DNA of 64,000 nucleotides from Candidatus Vallotiella adelgis (GTDB lineage: Bacteria; Pseudomonadota; Gammaproteobacteria; Burkholderiales; Burkholderiaceae), in contig NZ_CP047396.1 of assembly GCF_020541305.1 (NCBI RefSeq), forward strand, positions 992,001 to 1,056,000, given 5' to 3'. Positions 10,299 through 20,584 of this stretch are shown here, piece after piece. The position numbers and the translations under genes were made by a program. Position 1 is the first letter of the stretch, and every line of letters starts with the position of its first letter. Below the pieces are notes generated by a model. That model was not told the origin of the DNA. It made no database searches and saw only the letters and a program-made list of their open reading frames with translations.

Positions 10299-12677
10299 TT
10301 ACTGGTAGTCAGTGAATTGGGTCTGCGGTACGGATAACTGCGATATGGGTCGGTAACCTAGAATACTAGACCGGAATTGCGATACCAGTCCGTTGTCGAC
10401 TGTTGCAAAACCCTTGAGTTGCAGTTGAGCAAGCATTCGTGTACCAGTAGATGGTTGGTTCGAACTATTGACGCCGTTTGCGTATTTCTGCAATCCAATA
10501 CCGAATGACCAACATTGCGTATCGTACTCAAATCCTACTAATGCGTCGGTTAAGTAATGCAAGATAAGGTTATAATTTATCCGGCCTACGCTGTATACGC
10601 GATGCGTAAGCGGCCACTGTGCGGAAACTACTAACTGGTTAATTGGCTCGTAAGATTGAATCTTATTCGAGTGCGTATAACGGTAGGCCATGTTTAGCAC
10701 ACGATGCGTGGCTGGGCTCCATGAAAATCCAAGGTTTGTGCGAATAAGCTGATTTTTATTCTGGCTATACTGGAACATTTGCTTAGAAGAAAAACTATTT
10801 CCGATCTTAAGCGATACACCTATGCTCACGTCTGAGCGCGCGGCTTGTGCCAATAATTGTGATCGCATAAGCATCACGCGCTGGTTACGGAAATAATACT
10901 GTCTTGCGATGACGAAGTGCGCCCGCTCGTCGCCAGAAGTCGAGTCAATGAAACGCGACGCGATCGCTGCAGTTAGCCGGTTTAAGTCGGCAACGCGGTC
11001 ATTACCAATAAAGCTGCTTTCCATAAAGATATCAGCTAAGCTAAAGTCTACTGCGTCGGTATCGAATAATGGTGCGCACTCCTGGTTTAAGTACGGCGTA
11101 TATACATACTGTAGACGTGGTTCAAGTGTCTGAATATAGTCTTGGCCGAAAATATGGAGACTACGGTCAAATATTAATCCAGAGTTGAAACTCAGCGTTG
11201 GAACGCTGATATTGAAATGTTTAATCTGCCCGCTGGGCATATCAACGCCTCTTAAAAAGAGATTATATAACGCGAAATGCCACTGCGCTTTTGGTGTAAA
11301 AAAGTAGCCAGGGTATGAGATAGGATACTCAACATTCGAGTTGAAAACGAAGCGGGCGCCTTCGGTTACATCGGCTCTATACATTGAAAATCGGGTTGCG
11401 TCAATCTCAGCACCGAAATCTGGGCCATCAACGCTATAGCGGTTGTATTTTACATACAATTGAGGTTCTCGATTATACAGCGCCGTCGACGACGGTAAAG
11501 TTTGCCACTGCTGCTCGCGTAGCAGTACAGCCCATGGGCCGTTATTATATGTTAACCCAGCTTCCTGCTGGTACAGCATTTGCCTATTCATCTGGAATGA
11601 ACTACTTGACGAAAGATCCTCCGAATATGTCTTATCCGATACTCTATTGTAGAGCGCATACCCACTGAACCCGTTGCCAAAGTTCTGGCTGTGGTTAAAA
11701 AATACCGCATAGCGCTTGGTATTCGTAATACGATCATACGGCAGATACTCGGCAGTGATATTGCCAGAGTATGTCGATGACAGGTAGCGAAAGCTGGGTG
11801 AAATTAGCATGCCTCGCCGCGTAATAATCCGCGGCGTAAGCGTCAGATCATAGTTCGGTGCGAGATTAAAATAGTACGGTAACGACATCTCTAAGCCAGA
11901 AACCGAACCCATCATAATAGTTGGTGGTAAAAATCCACTCTGGCACCCACCCGAAAGAAGAAACGATAACCACGGACTGCCAAAAATTGGCACACCTTGA
12001 AAAAATACTACACTATTACGTGCAATGCCTAGCTTTGCATCAGTATCTATCTCGAACTGCGCAGCCCTCACATACCAAGCTGGAGGATTGATATCGCACT
12101 GACATCCCGTGTACGTGCCGTGGCGCACAAGCGAAAGTGTATCGTCGATTATGTCGATCCGCTCAGCATCGCCAGAAGCACCAGTTAAGTGGAAGTAGTA
12201 CTTCGGCTGAGTTATATAGCCCTCAGACGAACCAACTTTCCAGTGCGCATCTGACCCTATAAATACATTGCCATTGTTAAGAACATGTACATGGCCGGAC
12301 GCATCAGCTATATCGGTATCTAAGTTGTAGTGGATCGAGTCAGCCTTGATTACAGACATGTAGCGACGCAACTCGGCATTACCCTCGAGTGACGTGTCGT
12401 GATCGATAGTACCGCTAGCTACCTCACTCATTACAAATATTGCCGGTTGTGCGGATGATGGCAACGCATGCTTTTCGAGCTGCGACGCGACACGTAGTCC
12501 CCACAGAACATTAGGTCGAGTCTGCTGTTCGGTTATACCGGTTAATTCCGCGCGTGAAAGCGTTGGCAATAATCCAAGTACCATAAACAGTGTAGTGGCG
12601 ATGCCTATCAGTCGAAGCACGCGCAGCGAATTAGGTACGAGCTGCAAAGTCGCTGGATCTAGGTGTGTTAGCGGCAT
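10299..12677 (-). CDS. lptD: LPS-assembly outer-membrane protein LptD
   Basis: Beta-barrel protein that, with LptE, inserts LPS into the outer leaflet of the outer membrane. I place the start at MPLTHLDPATLQLVPNSLRV (12677), which gives a signal peptide ending near LLPTLSRA; the frame stays open 88 codons further upstream, without similarity to the family. After the signal comes the OstA-like N-terminal domain (SAELRR-type block at GNAELRRYMSVIKADSIHY, then GTYTGCQC), then the long barrel with FQGVPIFGSPWLSF, TPRIITRRG, QQEAGLTYNNGPW, FDRSLHIFGQDYIQTLEPRL and FVGNDR-like FIGNDRVADLNRLT. About 792 residues, normal length. It is kept although the neighbouring surA chaperone gene is gone. Confidence 0.93.
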   Translation of the reverse strand: MPLTHLDPATLQLVPNSLRVLRLIGIATTLFMVLGLLPTLSRAELTGITEQQTRPNVLWGLRVASQLEKHALPSSAQPAIFVMSEVASGTIDHDTSLEGNAELRRYMSVIKADSIHYNLDTDIADASGHVHVLNNGNVFIGSDAHWKVGSSEGYITQPKYYFHLTGASGDAERIDIIDDTLSLVRHGTYTGCQCDINPPAWYVRAAQFEIDTDAKLGIARNSVVFFQGVPIFGSPWLSFLLSGGCQSGFLPPTIMMGSVSGLEMSLPYYFNLAPNYDLTLTPRIITRRGMLISPSFRYLSSTYSGNITAEYLPYDRITNTKRYAVFFNHSQNFGNGFSGYALYNRVSDKTYSEDLSSSSSFQMNRQMLYQQEAGLTYNNGPWAVLLREQQWQTLPSSTALYNREPQLYVKYNRYSVDGPDFGAEIDATRFSMYRADVTEGARFVFNSNVEYPISYPGYFFTPKAQWHFALYNLFLRGVDMPSGQIKHFNISVPTLSFNSGLIFDRSLHIFGQDYIQTLEPRLQYVYTPYLNQECAPLFDTDAVDFSLADIFMESSFIGNDRVADLNRLTAAIASRFIDSTSGDERAHFVIARQYYFRNQRVMLMRSQLLAQAARSDVSIGVSLKIGNSFSSKQMFQYSQNKNQLIRTNLGFSWSPATHRVLNMAYRYTHSNKIQSYEPINQLVVSAQWPLTHRVYSVGRINYNLILHYLTDALVGFEYDTQCWSFGIGLQKYANGVNSSNQPSTGTRMLAQLQLKGFATVDNGLVSQFRSSILGYRPISQLSVPQTQFTDYQ

Positions 12678-13824
12678 GAATACAGTAGAAAAAGCGGACA
12701 CCACCGTAGCTTCGGGACTCACACCGACGCCAGTCGTATCAAATAGTTGATAAACTATCATATGGTATAAAAAATGTTTTTTAAAAAATTTTCTAATAAA
12801 AACTAGCAACAACTTGTTTTGTGTCGTTTCCGATGTCCTACTAACATTGCCGAATAACTGGCTCTGTTTATTCAACAGTATTAGGGATTGCTTCAGCAGC
12901 CGATATCGCTCAGTTACGGCAAGCCCTATCGACGAATACAATAGATTGATCGTGAGAGGCAGACTCCCACTGTAGAAATATCATACGAAAAAGATATGTG
13001 CGCGGGATTTCGCGAGAAGCTTCGTTTGTCTAACTAACCTGAGCACGACTGCCTATCAACATACATTATGACGGTTCATGCGCCACGTGCTCGATTGCCA
13101 ATCAGGTGGAAATAGGCAGTACTCTCAGATCAAGCTAGTGATGCTTAATGAAGGGTGTGCATGCCTCGTAATCTGATAGCGTCCCGACTTGCACTCTAGA
13201 GGCTCGGACTCTCCGGATGCAGTGTATCTTCATCTCGCTTACACAGTTTTGACGAAATTTACTAGAAGCTTCAGTAAATAGACTTGCAGCGGATATATGA
13301 CAAGCATCGTAAAGTTTAGCGTTCTCACTATCAGTACAGTTAGATTTTCTATCTCAACGACATGCCCGAGCTAGTATCGGCTATACTAGTAAGGTAAAAA
13401 CCTGGCAGCACTAAGAGTTTGCGCTATTTTTTATAACACTAGATGCACTTGATATGTCTAGCAGAGTAAGTAGGTTAGTGACTCTAATCGAAAAAGATAA
13501 TTCGAAAATTCGCAGAAAAAATATCGATGTAACGTCGGATACTGTAGTAATCTTTTTTACTAGACACGGAAGCAGATATAGCTACTAACCAATGATCATC
13601 TGAGATCCATCATTCAAGTAAGACGGGCTAACGGTAATTGGGAAGTAAACCGAAACAGGCCTCAATGCGCCATTAGTCGACCACATCTAGCTTCTCGAGC
13701 AGATTGTATTCTTCAAAAAAACGGCTGCAGAATCTGATACAGATTGTCATGCACGAAACACAAACCGAAGCTAGACGAGAGGTCCGTACAGCGCTCGCCG
13801 GAGGCAAGTAGAAGCGGGTTTGCC
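12678..13824. other. Spacer upstream of lptD, expected site of amgK/murU, nothing recognised
   Basis: Bases 12678-12941 stay open in the lptD frame but look like chance coding. Beyond them I see no gene. In Burkholderia an aminoglycoside-phosphotransferase-like gene and a nucleotidyltransferase gene (amgK/murU type) precede pepP here on the plus strand; I found no readable trace. The minus-strand open frame at 13673-13942 lies over the pepP remnant and is a shadow. Confidence 0.5.
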
Positions 13825-13978
13825 GGGGAGGATGGCAGCGCGCGCATTTTCCAGCGCTCTCACAAGCCCATTTACAGGCTATGCGGGCGCGCATAGCATT
13901 CAGATAAAGTAGAGCCAATATACAAGCTGAGCGAATACCCACTGCATGCTAGTAATACAGTATCCGCGTGCGTGATAA
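13825..13978 (+). pseudogene. pepP: pepP remnant (Xaa-Pro aminopeptidase)
   Basis: Fragments in changing frames read MAARAFSSA, then QAHLQAMRAR, then HSIQIK*SQYTS, then EYPLHASNTVSACV. They line up in order with the family region I recall as MRRAAQISAQAHRRAMQASRPG, EYEIEAELLHEFR, APAYGSIVAAGANACVL. The identity rests on short eroded pieces plus position: pepP precedes ubiH in Burkholderia, and a clear ubiH remnant follows 75 bases later. Frameshifts and a stop are present, so no product is expected. Confidence 0.5.
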
Positions 13979-14049
13979 AAATTTGACAGATATTCGCACC
14001 CACTATAATCGGTTAGAATTCTTCTAAACCAGTACACGTGTAGCGCCGA

Positions 14050-15077
14050 ATGCTAGCGCAGCCGAAGTACGATATGACTATGATGTAGCTATTATCGGTG
14101 CCAGACTGGCTGAGATAGTCCTTGCCGGCTGGCTTAGCTGCCCGCAGCGGCACCGTCTATTGCACATTATGTTAATCGACACGCGCACGACAGAGACATG
14201 ATTGCTCGGCTCTGCAGGCAATTGCATATCATATGGCAACCGTATGTTTCTCGAGCTACTTGACTAGTCAGTCAGAGAAACACCGATCGAGCGCATCAAC
14301 GTTCTCAGCTCAGCGGGTCAACCCCTCCTATAGCCAATAGCGGCGAAAAACCGCAATGCGTCATACGCGCGTGCCTAGTTATTAATACATACGGGAGGTA
14401 TGCCACGAAGCTACATCGATGCGGCTCTGGCTGCTAGCTAGTACATCTGACGAGATTACCGCCAAACAGCACTAGTGGCTATGAGTAGTATGAGCAACCT
14501 ATAACCACGCGTCGCGTAGGAACGCTTTAGATGCGAGAAGAACCTCTGCCTGCTGCCGTTTAGCTGCCTGTGGCAGGCAGATTATGCGCTAGTTTAGTGC
14601 TGTAATCCCAGCAAGCCGTGAGGCACATGCCACTTTCTAATCATGGATAAACTGCAATCGGTAGGTGTGCGGAAATAGAATGAGCCTTTTTCAGAGTGTT
14701 GGCTCTCGTAGAGCTTTTCCACTTGCGCTAAATACGCTTACTACGTTGCATTATCACCGTATTGCATCGATCGATAACGCAGCGCAAACGCTGCATCTAG
14801 TAGCTGGATAGGGATTAAACTCAGGTGTCCGAGACGCACATGCGCTAGTCGATGAACTGGCACACTACGGATCTAATTCAACTGCGCGGCTCTCCTTTTC
14901 CGAAAACCGTGCGAGCGACTGGCGCGTGATATGACTGTCGGCCCTGACCGACATTAGTGGCATAAGCTTTTTTATCAACTGCGCGCCGGTGCTGTACTAC
15001 GCGGCTCGGCACTTTCCGCACCAGATATGATGCCGCCGGTCAAAACAATGCTTACGCGGCAGATGATGTTTAGGTAA
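14050..15077 (+). pseudogene. ubiH: ubiH-type FAD monooxygenase pseudogene (ubiquinone synthesis)
   Basis: The start of the fold is legible: YDYDVAIIGARLAEIVLAGW, with the GxGxxG FAD motif damaged (family GAGPVGLALAGW). It continues with HIMLIDTRT, ISYGNRMFLELLD and ETPIERINVLSS. Near the end comes NAAQTLHLVAG*GLNSG followed by VRDAHALVDELAHYG, the very conserved UbiH-family motif GNAAQTLHPVAGQGLNLGLRD with Gln CAG changed to TAG. The C-terminus reads GAVLRGSALSAPDMMPPVK and RQMMFR before a TAA. At least four stops and several frameshifts are present over a nearly full-length body. It sits between pepP and dusB remnants as in Burkholderia. Confidence 0.88.
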
Positions 15078-15339
15078 CGAGGCTAAGAGTTGATCGAAAA
15101 TAGCACCTATAAATTTCATAAGTATCATAGTTTGTCACTTTATCATTAGATAAAGTGTACTGTTTTTGAATGAATAGAATCGATAGATATATGTTTCGCA
15201 ATACTCTATTGAGTCTCCATCAGCCAATATGGCGAACTACGCATTTCATGAATGAGATAAATAAATTAGTAAAGATGGCGCAATATTGTAGGTGATCGTG
15301 TTTACCATTTGGCTCTCAAAAATAAGGAGATAATATACA

Positions 15340-16126
15340 ATGCCAATGCTTAGAGTTACTTGATTGCTGTGCGGATTGTCGCTATTAATCTAGCAATGCT
15401 AGCGCGGATCATAAATGTGAAATTATACATAAAGCATAAATCACGAATATCAACATAAGATGCTATGCCAAGAAAGTCTTCCACGTTGCCAACGCTTCAT
15501 ACCACCGCATCATAAAATTCCACTAGAACGTATTTCCAGGCAGTTATAAGTGCTATCAGCACTGAATCGGATACGATTTACGAATGATAATGCACGCCAG
15601 CGGGAGATCTATACGATATAATGTGTTAATAAGCACCTAGTTCACGAACACTATGTAAGTATTTCTCAGGCTAAAACCCGTGTAACAGGTTCGCGAGCGT
15701 AGACTTATGTCATACTTAGCCTGAGTATAATTCGATAGCTTCTCGATTAAAGAATTAATGCGTACCCTCCAGTAATCGCCAACATCAATATCACTCGACG
15801 GATACAGTGATGATTAAATGCATGTCCCGAGGCCAGGCTCAAGCTGTTTTGGTTCAATTACACTGTTTAGTGATTGATTGGGGATTCTCATCGCAATAGA
15901 TCAATAAGATCTCACAGTAGGTGTATATCACCCTAAATATCGCCCAAAAATATTACGCATTTTATGAAAATTTATCGGTGTGCGCACTGTATGTAAGCAC
16001 ATCAACTGATACACTAATGGCCTTTGCCCGCATTATATATTTCGGACATCACACAAGTATGCCGGATTTTGCCTGAGACTAACATTTGGCAATCAACGCT
16101 TTCTTCGACGCCAAAAGACAAAATGA
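15340..16126 (+). pseudogene. dusB: dusB pseudogene (tRNA-dihydrouridine synthase B)
   Basis: Legible pieces in order on the plus strand: ASADHKCEII (family AGADPAMMAE), ITNINIRCYAKKVFHVANAS (family IIDINMGCPAKKVCNVAAGS), RPGSSCFGSI (weak, family RPWLFREI), YAFYE, and FIGVRTVCKHIN*YTNGL followed by NQRFLRRQ (family EFTGVRTARKHIGWYTRGL and NAFFDAQ). The catalytic Cys region of the Dus family (GCPA) is changed to RCYA. Internal deletions, stops and frameshifts are present. An AAGGAG followed ten bases later by ATG at 15340 may be the old translation start. It lies just before fis, its normal operon partner. Confidence 0.85.
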
Positions 16127-16196
16127 GAGCACCGTGTCTTATTAATGATGTATCTAGCATGAATAAAACGTCACCAGACATCGACTGCTTAGTAGG

Positions 16197-16430
16197 ATGA
16201 GCAAGCATAACATAGAGCAATCCGTCCGCGACAGTCTCGGTATGTATTTCCGTGATCTAGACGGATCACGCCCACACGACGTTTATAGAATGGTGATGTC
16301 CTACGTCGAGCAACCGCTGCTGGAAATCGTCCTCAAGCAGGCGTTAGGCAACCAGTCGCTAGCAGCTGAATATCTCGGCATTAACCGCAACACACTGCGC
16401 AAGAAACTGCAGGAGTATGGTTTGCTGTAG
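16197..16430 (+). CDS. fis: Fis family nucleoid-associated DNA-binding regulator
   Basis: Small homodimeric DNA-bending protein that organises the nucleoid and modulates transcription. The 77-residue product starts [20 protein letters not shown] and ends with the Fis helix-turn-helix, [20 protein letters not shown]. Length and termini match betaproteobacterial Fis exactly. It was formerly downstream of dusB; that gene is now dead, so fis must use an altered promoter or read-through transcription. A G7 run (16432-16438) follows immediately after its stop, ahead of purH. This is one of few regulators kept in the window. Confidence 0.95.
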   Translation: MSKHNIEQSVRDSLGMYFRDLDGSRPHDVYRMVMSYVEQPLLEIVLKQALGNQSLAAEYLGINRNTLRKKLQEYGLL

Positions 16431-16497
16431 TGGGGGGGTACCTGCGCCCAGTGCATATTTGTTATTCGCGCGCATGCGCGACTTTCAGTTTCTGATT

Positions 16498-18063
16498 ATG
16501 ATCAAACAAGCGCTTATTTCCGTTTTTGACAAAGCAGGCATTGTCGATTTTGCTCAAAGCCTACATGAGCTTGGCGTCACCCTATTATCCACGGGAGGCA
16601 CCGCAAAGCTGCTCGCTAATGCGGGCTTGCCGGTTACCGAGGTAGCTCATTACACTGGCTTTCCTGAAATACTGGATGGCCGAGTAAAAACTCTACACCC
16701 GAAGATCCACGGCGGCATTCTCGCACGACGCGACATACCTACGCACACAGCAGCACTAGAAAAGTATGGAATCTCGACAATCGATATTCTTGTCGTTAAT
16801 CTTTATCCATTTGTGCAAACCATTGCACAAGAGAAGTGTCAGCTCGACGAGGCTATTGAGAATATCGATATTGGTGGACCAACTATGTTGCGCGCTGCTG
16901 CGAAAAACTACCGCGATGTAACGGTGGTTGTTGATCCAGCTGATTATGTAGAAGTGCTCGACGAAATGCGATCACACAACAATATAGTCAGCTATGCAAC
17001 TAACTTCCAGCTTGCGATTAAGGTATTTACCTATACTACACAATATGACGGTGCGATCGCAAACTATCTGACCGGCTTCAGCGAGGATAAGCGGCATATA
17101 ACACGCAGCTCTTACCCAGCTATACTCAATCTAGCTCTTACGAAGGTGCAAGACTTACGCTACGGGGAAAACCCACACCAAACTGCAGCGTTATACCGCG
17201 ACCCGCAATCTACCGAAGGATCACTAACTAACTATCGGCAACTTCAGGGCAAGAAACTTTCGTACAACAACATTTCTGATGCTGATCCAGCATGGGAATG
17301 TGTGAAAACATTCGATGTACCGGCATGCGTAATTATTAAACATGCGAATCCGTGTGGTGTTGGCATAGCAACAACGCCGGCTAATGCGTACGCTAAAGCG
17401 CTAAAAACCGACCCGACCTCTGCATTTGGCGGTATCATCGCGTTTAATTGCGAAGTTGACGCAGAAACGGCTTGTGCCGTTGCCACACAATTTGCTGAAG
17501 TGCTACTGGCGCCATCGTTAACTAACGCGGCGCAACAGATCTTCGCTGCGAAGAAAAACATGCGCGTTTTGCAAGTGCCAATGGGCAACACCGCTCACAT
17601 GTACGACCTAAAACGTATCAGTGGAGGCTTGCTGGTACAATCTCCAGACACGAAGAATCTACAGCCTAACGAGTGGTGCGTAGTAACGAAACGATATCCG
17701 ACGACAAAAGAAATAGACGATCTCTTATTTGCCTACCGTGTCGCGAAGTTTGTCAAGTCAAACGCGGTTGTATTTTGCGCGCACGGCATGACACTAGGCA
17801 TCGGTGCGGGTCAGATGAGCCGCGTTGATTCAGCTCGCATTGCCGGTATCAAAGCGCAAAACGCGAAACTATCGTTGACTGACTCAGTAGTGGCCTCCGA
17901 TGCATTCTTCCCATTCCGAGATGGACTAGATGTAGTGGTCTCTGCTGGTGCAACCTGCATAATACAGCCCGGTGGCTCAATACGTGACGACGAGGTGATC
18001 GCAGCAGCGGATGAGCGCAATATCGCGATGATCATTACTGGTACGCGGCATTTTCGACATTGA
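16498..18063 (+). CDS. purH: Bifunctional AICAR formyltransferase / IMP cyclohydrolase
   Basis: Catalyses the last two steps of de novo IMP synthesis, using 10-formyl-tetrahydrofolate. Start chosen at [15 protein letters not shown] (16498), the normal family N-terminus; the frame is open further up to 16417 but that part overlaps the end of fis. The N-terminal cyclohydrolase domain shows [31 protein letters not shown] and NLYPF; the C-terminal formyltransferase domain shows [28 protein letters not shown] and DAFFPFRDG. The 522-residue length is normal. It shows the organism still completes purine synthesis at this point. Confidence 0.96.
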   Translation: MIKQALISVFDKAGIVDFAQSLHELGVTLLSTGGTAKLLANAGLPVTEVAHYTGFPEILDGRVKTLHPKIHGGILARRDIPTHTAALEKYGISTIDILVVNLYPFVQTIAQEKCQLDEAIENIDIGGPTMLRAAAKNYRDVTVVVDPADYVEVLDEMRSHNNIVSYATNFQLAIKVFTYTTQYDGAIANYLTGFSEDKRHITRSSYPAILNLALTKVQDLRYGENPHQTAALYRDPQSTEGSLTNYRQLQGKKLSYNNISDADPAWECVKTFDVPACVIIKHANPCGVGIATTPANAYAKALKTDPTSAFGGIIAFNCEVDAETACAVATQFAEVLLAPSLTNAAQQIFAAKKNMRVLQVPMGNTAHMYDLKRISGGLLVQSPDTKNLQPNEWCVVTKRYPTTKEIDDLLFAYRVAKFVKSNAVVFCAHGMTLGIGAGQMSRVDSARIAGIKAQNAKLSLTDSVVASDAFFPFRDGLDVVVSAGATCIIQPGGSIRDDEVIAAADERNIAMIITGTRHFRH

Positions 18064-18121
18064 GGTTCTAAGTGAAAAACGCTGGCCTCGCCAGGATAAG
18101 CGAGTCGGTTATGACGATTCT

Positions 18122-18667
18122 ATGAGAATACTCGGTATTGATCCAGGTTTGCGCATCACCGGTTTTGGCGTCATTGATAAGAAAAAACATGTGCTTACTT
18201 ATGTAGCTAGTGGAGTAATCCGTACTGCAGATTCTAATTTGCCGAGCCGCTTAGGCACGATTTTTGATGGCGTAGCAATGCTGATCCGCAAGCACTGCCC
18301 AGATCAAGCCGCGGTCGAGAAGGTATTTGTTAGTATCAATCCGCAATCGACGCTGATGCTTGGGCAGGCGCGTGGAGCAGCGATTTGCGGACTTGTATCA
18401 GAGCGTGTACCGGTAACCGAATATGCTGCACTGCAACTCAAGAAAGCAGTCGTTGGCCATGGACGCGCGACCAAGAACCAAATGCAGCAGATGGTTGTCC
18501 GACTGCTAAACTTGAATGGTCTACCTGGCACCGATGCTGCCGACGCGCTCGGCATGGCAATTTGCCACGCAAACAGCGGAGCGGCAATCGATAGACTCGG
18601 CCTGCTCTCGGCGCTGGCATTGTCCAAAAAAAGCTATCGCCTGCGACGCGGCCGACTAATTGGTTAA
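18122..18667 (+). CDS. ruvC: Holliday junction endodeoxyribonuclease RuvC
   Basis: Resolves Holliday junctions at the end of homologous recombination, working with RuvAB. The start [16 protein letters not shown] carries catalytic Asp7; Glu66 is in AAVEKVF, and Asp138 and Asp141 are in [12 protein letters not shown], so the four acidic residues are present. The 181-residue length is normal. It begins 58 bases after purH and is followed by ruvA and ruvB on the same strand, the standard betaproteobacterial order. Confidence 0.96.
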   Translation: MRILGIDPGLRITGFGVIDKKKHVLTYVASGVIRTADSNLPSRLGTIFDGVAMLIRKHCPDQAAVEKVFVSINPQSTLMLGQARGAAICGLVSERVPVTEYAALQLKKAVVGHGRATKNQMQQMVVRLLNLNGLPGTDAADALGMAICHANSGAAIDRLGLLSALALSKKSYRLRRGRLIG

Positions 18668-18728
18668 TCGAGTACAGTACTCAGCTGTAATACACTATAC
18701 TTTCGCATTCGCTCTACATTGAGTCGCC

Positions 18729-19301
18729 ATGATCGGCCGCATTACGGGCATTTTGATCGAGAAAAACCCACCATATCTGTTGCTTGACTGCAACGGTATA
18801 GGCTATGAGATCAATGTTCCAATGAGTACGTTCTACAACTTGCCGCACACCGGCGACACAGTTGTATTGCTAACCCAACTGATTGTGCGCGAAGACGCGC
18901 ACCTCCTGTACGGCTTTCTCACAAGACTAGAACAACAAGCGTTTCGCGAACTACTTAAGATAAGTGGAATCGGGGCACGCATAGCGCTTGCCATACTCTC
19001 TGGGATGAGTGTGAGCGATCTTGCGCAGACCGTAACGTTGCAGAATACAGCTCGCTTAACACGGGTACCGGGTATTGGACAGAAAATCGCTGAACGTTTG
19101 TTGCTCGAGCTAAAAGGGAAATTAGACTCAAAAACTAGCACGGCTGCATTATCGGCTGACTGTGCTTCAGATATTCTACACGCCCTGCTCTCACTCGGCT
19201 ATTCTGAAAAAGAAGCGCTTGCCGCAATCAAGAATGTTCCGTCCGGAATGAGTATCTCGGACGGAATCAAGTGCGCCTTAAGAGCTTTGTCAAAGGTATA
19301 A
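18729..19301 (+). CDS. ruvA: Holliday junction branch migration protein RuvA
   Basis: Tetrameric junction-binding subunit that targets the RuvB helicase to four-way DNA. The product of 190 residues starts [20 protein letters not shown] (OB fold), then has two helix-hairpin-helix motifs ([18 protein letters not shown] and [20 protein letters not shown]), and a short C-terminal domain ([16 protein letters not shown]) that contacts RuvB. Nothing is missing. A 9-bp inverted repeat (TTCCGTCCG/CGGACGGAA near 19240-19270) lies inside the coding sequence near the 3' end. Confidence 0.96.
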   Translation: MIGRITGILIEKNPPYLLLDCNGIGYEINVPMSTFYNLPHTGDTVVLLTQLIVREDAHLLYGFLTRLEQQAFRELLKISGIGARIALAILSGMSVSDLAQTVTLQNTARLTRVPGIGQKIAERLLLELKGKLDSKTSTAALSADCASDILHALLSLGYSEKEALAAIKNVPSGMSISDGIKCALRALSKV

Positions 19302-19378
19302 AAGTATAAGGCAAGCCTGAACGAGACGGGGCATAGCATAGCAACTAGAAACTCACTGTATCGCGGTATAATTGGCAT

Positions 19379-20422
19379 ATGATCGAAACAGAAAAACTTG
19401 GATCGAAGCGTGCCATTGCAGCAATTCCTGCAGCTCCTCATGAAGAAACGTTGGAACGAGCACTGCGTCCACGGTTCTTAGCCGAATATATTGGCCAAGA
19501 AAAAATTCGTGGGCAGCTTGAGATTTTTATTACAGCCGCAAAGCGCCGCTCGGAAGCACTCGATCATGTTCTGCTATTTTCCCCCCCGGGTTTAGGTAAA
19601 ACCACACTTGCGCACATCGTCGCACGGGAAATGGGCGTTAACTTACGTCAAACGTCTGGGCCTGTTCTTGAGCGGCCCGGCGACCTAGCTGCTCTGCTAA
19701 CTCACCTTGAAGTGAACGACTTACTGTTCATTGATGAGATTCATCGGTTATCTCCGGTCGTCGAGGAAATTCTCTATCCGGCGCTCGAAGATTATCAGAT
19801 CGATATCATGATCGGCGAGGGACCGGCTGCGCGAAGCGTCAAGCTAGACCTACATCCATTTACACTTATAGGTGCTACTACTCGTGCCGGTATGCTTACT
19901 AACCCGTTGCGGGATCGATTTGGCATTGTTGCGCGCCTCGAATTCTATACTGTGCGTGAGCTAGCGCAAATCATAGAGCGCTCAGCTCACCTGCTCGGTA
20001 CAAAGATCGACTCAGGAGGTGCATTAGAGATTGCACAGCGTTCGCGAGGCACGCCACGGATCGCGAACAGGCTGATGCGGCGCGTGCGAGATTATGCTGA
20101 TGTCAAGGCTGACGGCTATATCACATCGATAACAGCAGATGCAGCGCTGGCGATGCTCGATGTCGATCCGATTGGTTTCGATTTGATAGATCGCAAGCTG
20201 CTGGAGTCGATTCTGCATAAGTTTGATGGCGGTCCCGTTGGGCTAGATAGCTTGGCTGCTGCGATCGGCGAGGAGCGTGATACAATTGAAGACGTGATTG
20301 AACCTTATCTAATCCAGCAAGGCTACCTTCATCGCACACCACGCGGACGCGTTGCAACACTGCTCGCTTACCGCCACTTCGGCCTTGCAACGCCAGATAT
20401 AAGACTTATCCGCGATCTGTAA
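19379..20422 (+). CDS. ruvB: Holliday junction branch migration helicase RuvB
   Basis: Hexameric AAA+ motor for branch migration. The 347-residue product contains the Walker A motif ([14 protein letters not shown], about residue 65), Walker B ([10 protein letters not shown], about 115), sensor 1 ([11 protein letters not shown]) and the C-terminal winged-helix domain ([20 protein letters not shown]). Start at [10 protein letters not shown]. Full length. It follows ruvA by 77 bases, and its 3' end converges on tyrS. The complete RuvABC set is kept although nucleotide excision repair (uvrA) is dead in this window. Confidence 0.97.
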   Translation: MIETEKLGSKRAIAAIPAAPHEETLERALRPRFLAEYIGQEKIRGQLEIFITAAKRRSEALDHVLLFSPPGLGKTTLAHIVAREMGVNLRQTSGPVLERPGDLAALLTHLEVNDLLFIDEIHRLSPVVEEILYPALEDYQIDIMIGEGPAARSVKLDLHPFTLIGATTRAGMLTNPLRDRFGIVARLEFYTVRELAQIIERSAHLLGTKIDSGGALEIAQRSRGTPRIANRLMRRVRDYADVKADGYITSITADAALAMLDVDPIGFDLIDRKLLESILHKFDGGPVGLDSLAAAIGEERDTIEDVIEPYLIQQGYLHRTPRGRVATLLAYRHFGLATPDIRLIRDL

Positions 20423-20584
20423 GGCGTTAAAAGTTAGCATTGCCCTAGTTCAGCATAGCCTTAGCATGCATCTATAGCTGGCTATATCGCAATAAACTAT
20501 CGTGATTCATAATGAGGATACTTTTTTTAAAATATCGCAGCATAAAATTTTCAGAGCGCGGCTATTGCCGAGTTGCTAGTACCA

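Noticed and set aside
12678-12941. 88-codon N-terminal extension of lptD
   Set aside because: Not family-like and would bury the signal peptide; the Met at 12677 gives a proper signal sequence.
13673-13942. 89-codon minus-strand frame with several Cys
   Set aside because: It lies opposite a plus-strand pepP remnant; the Cys content comes from GC-rich antisense sequence.
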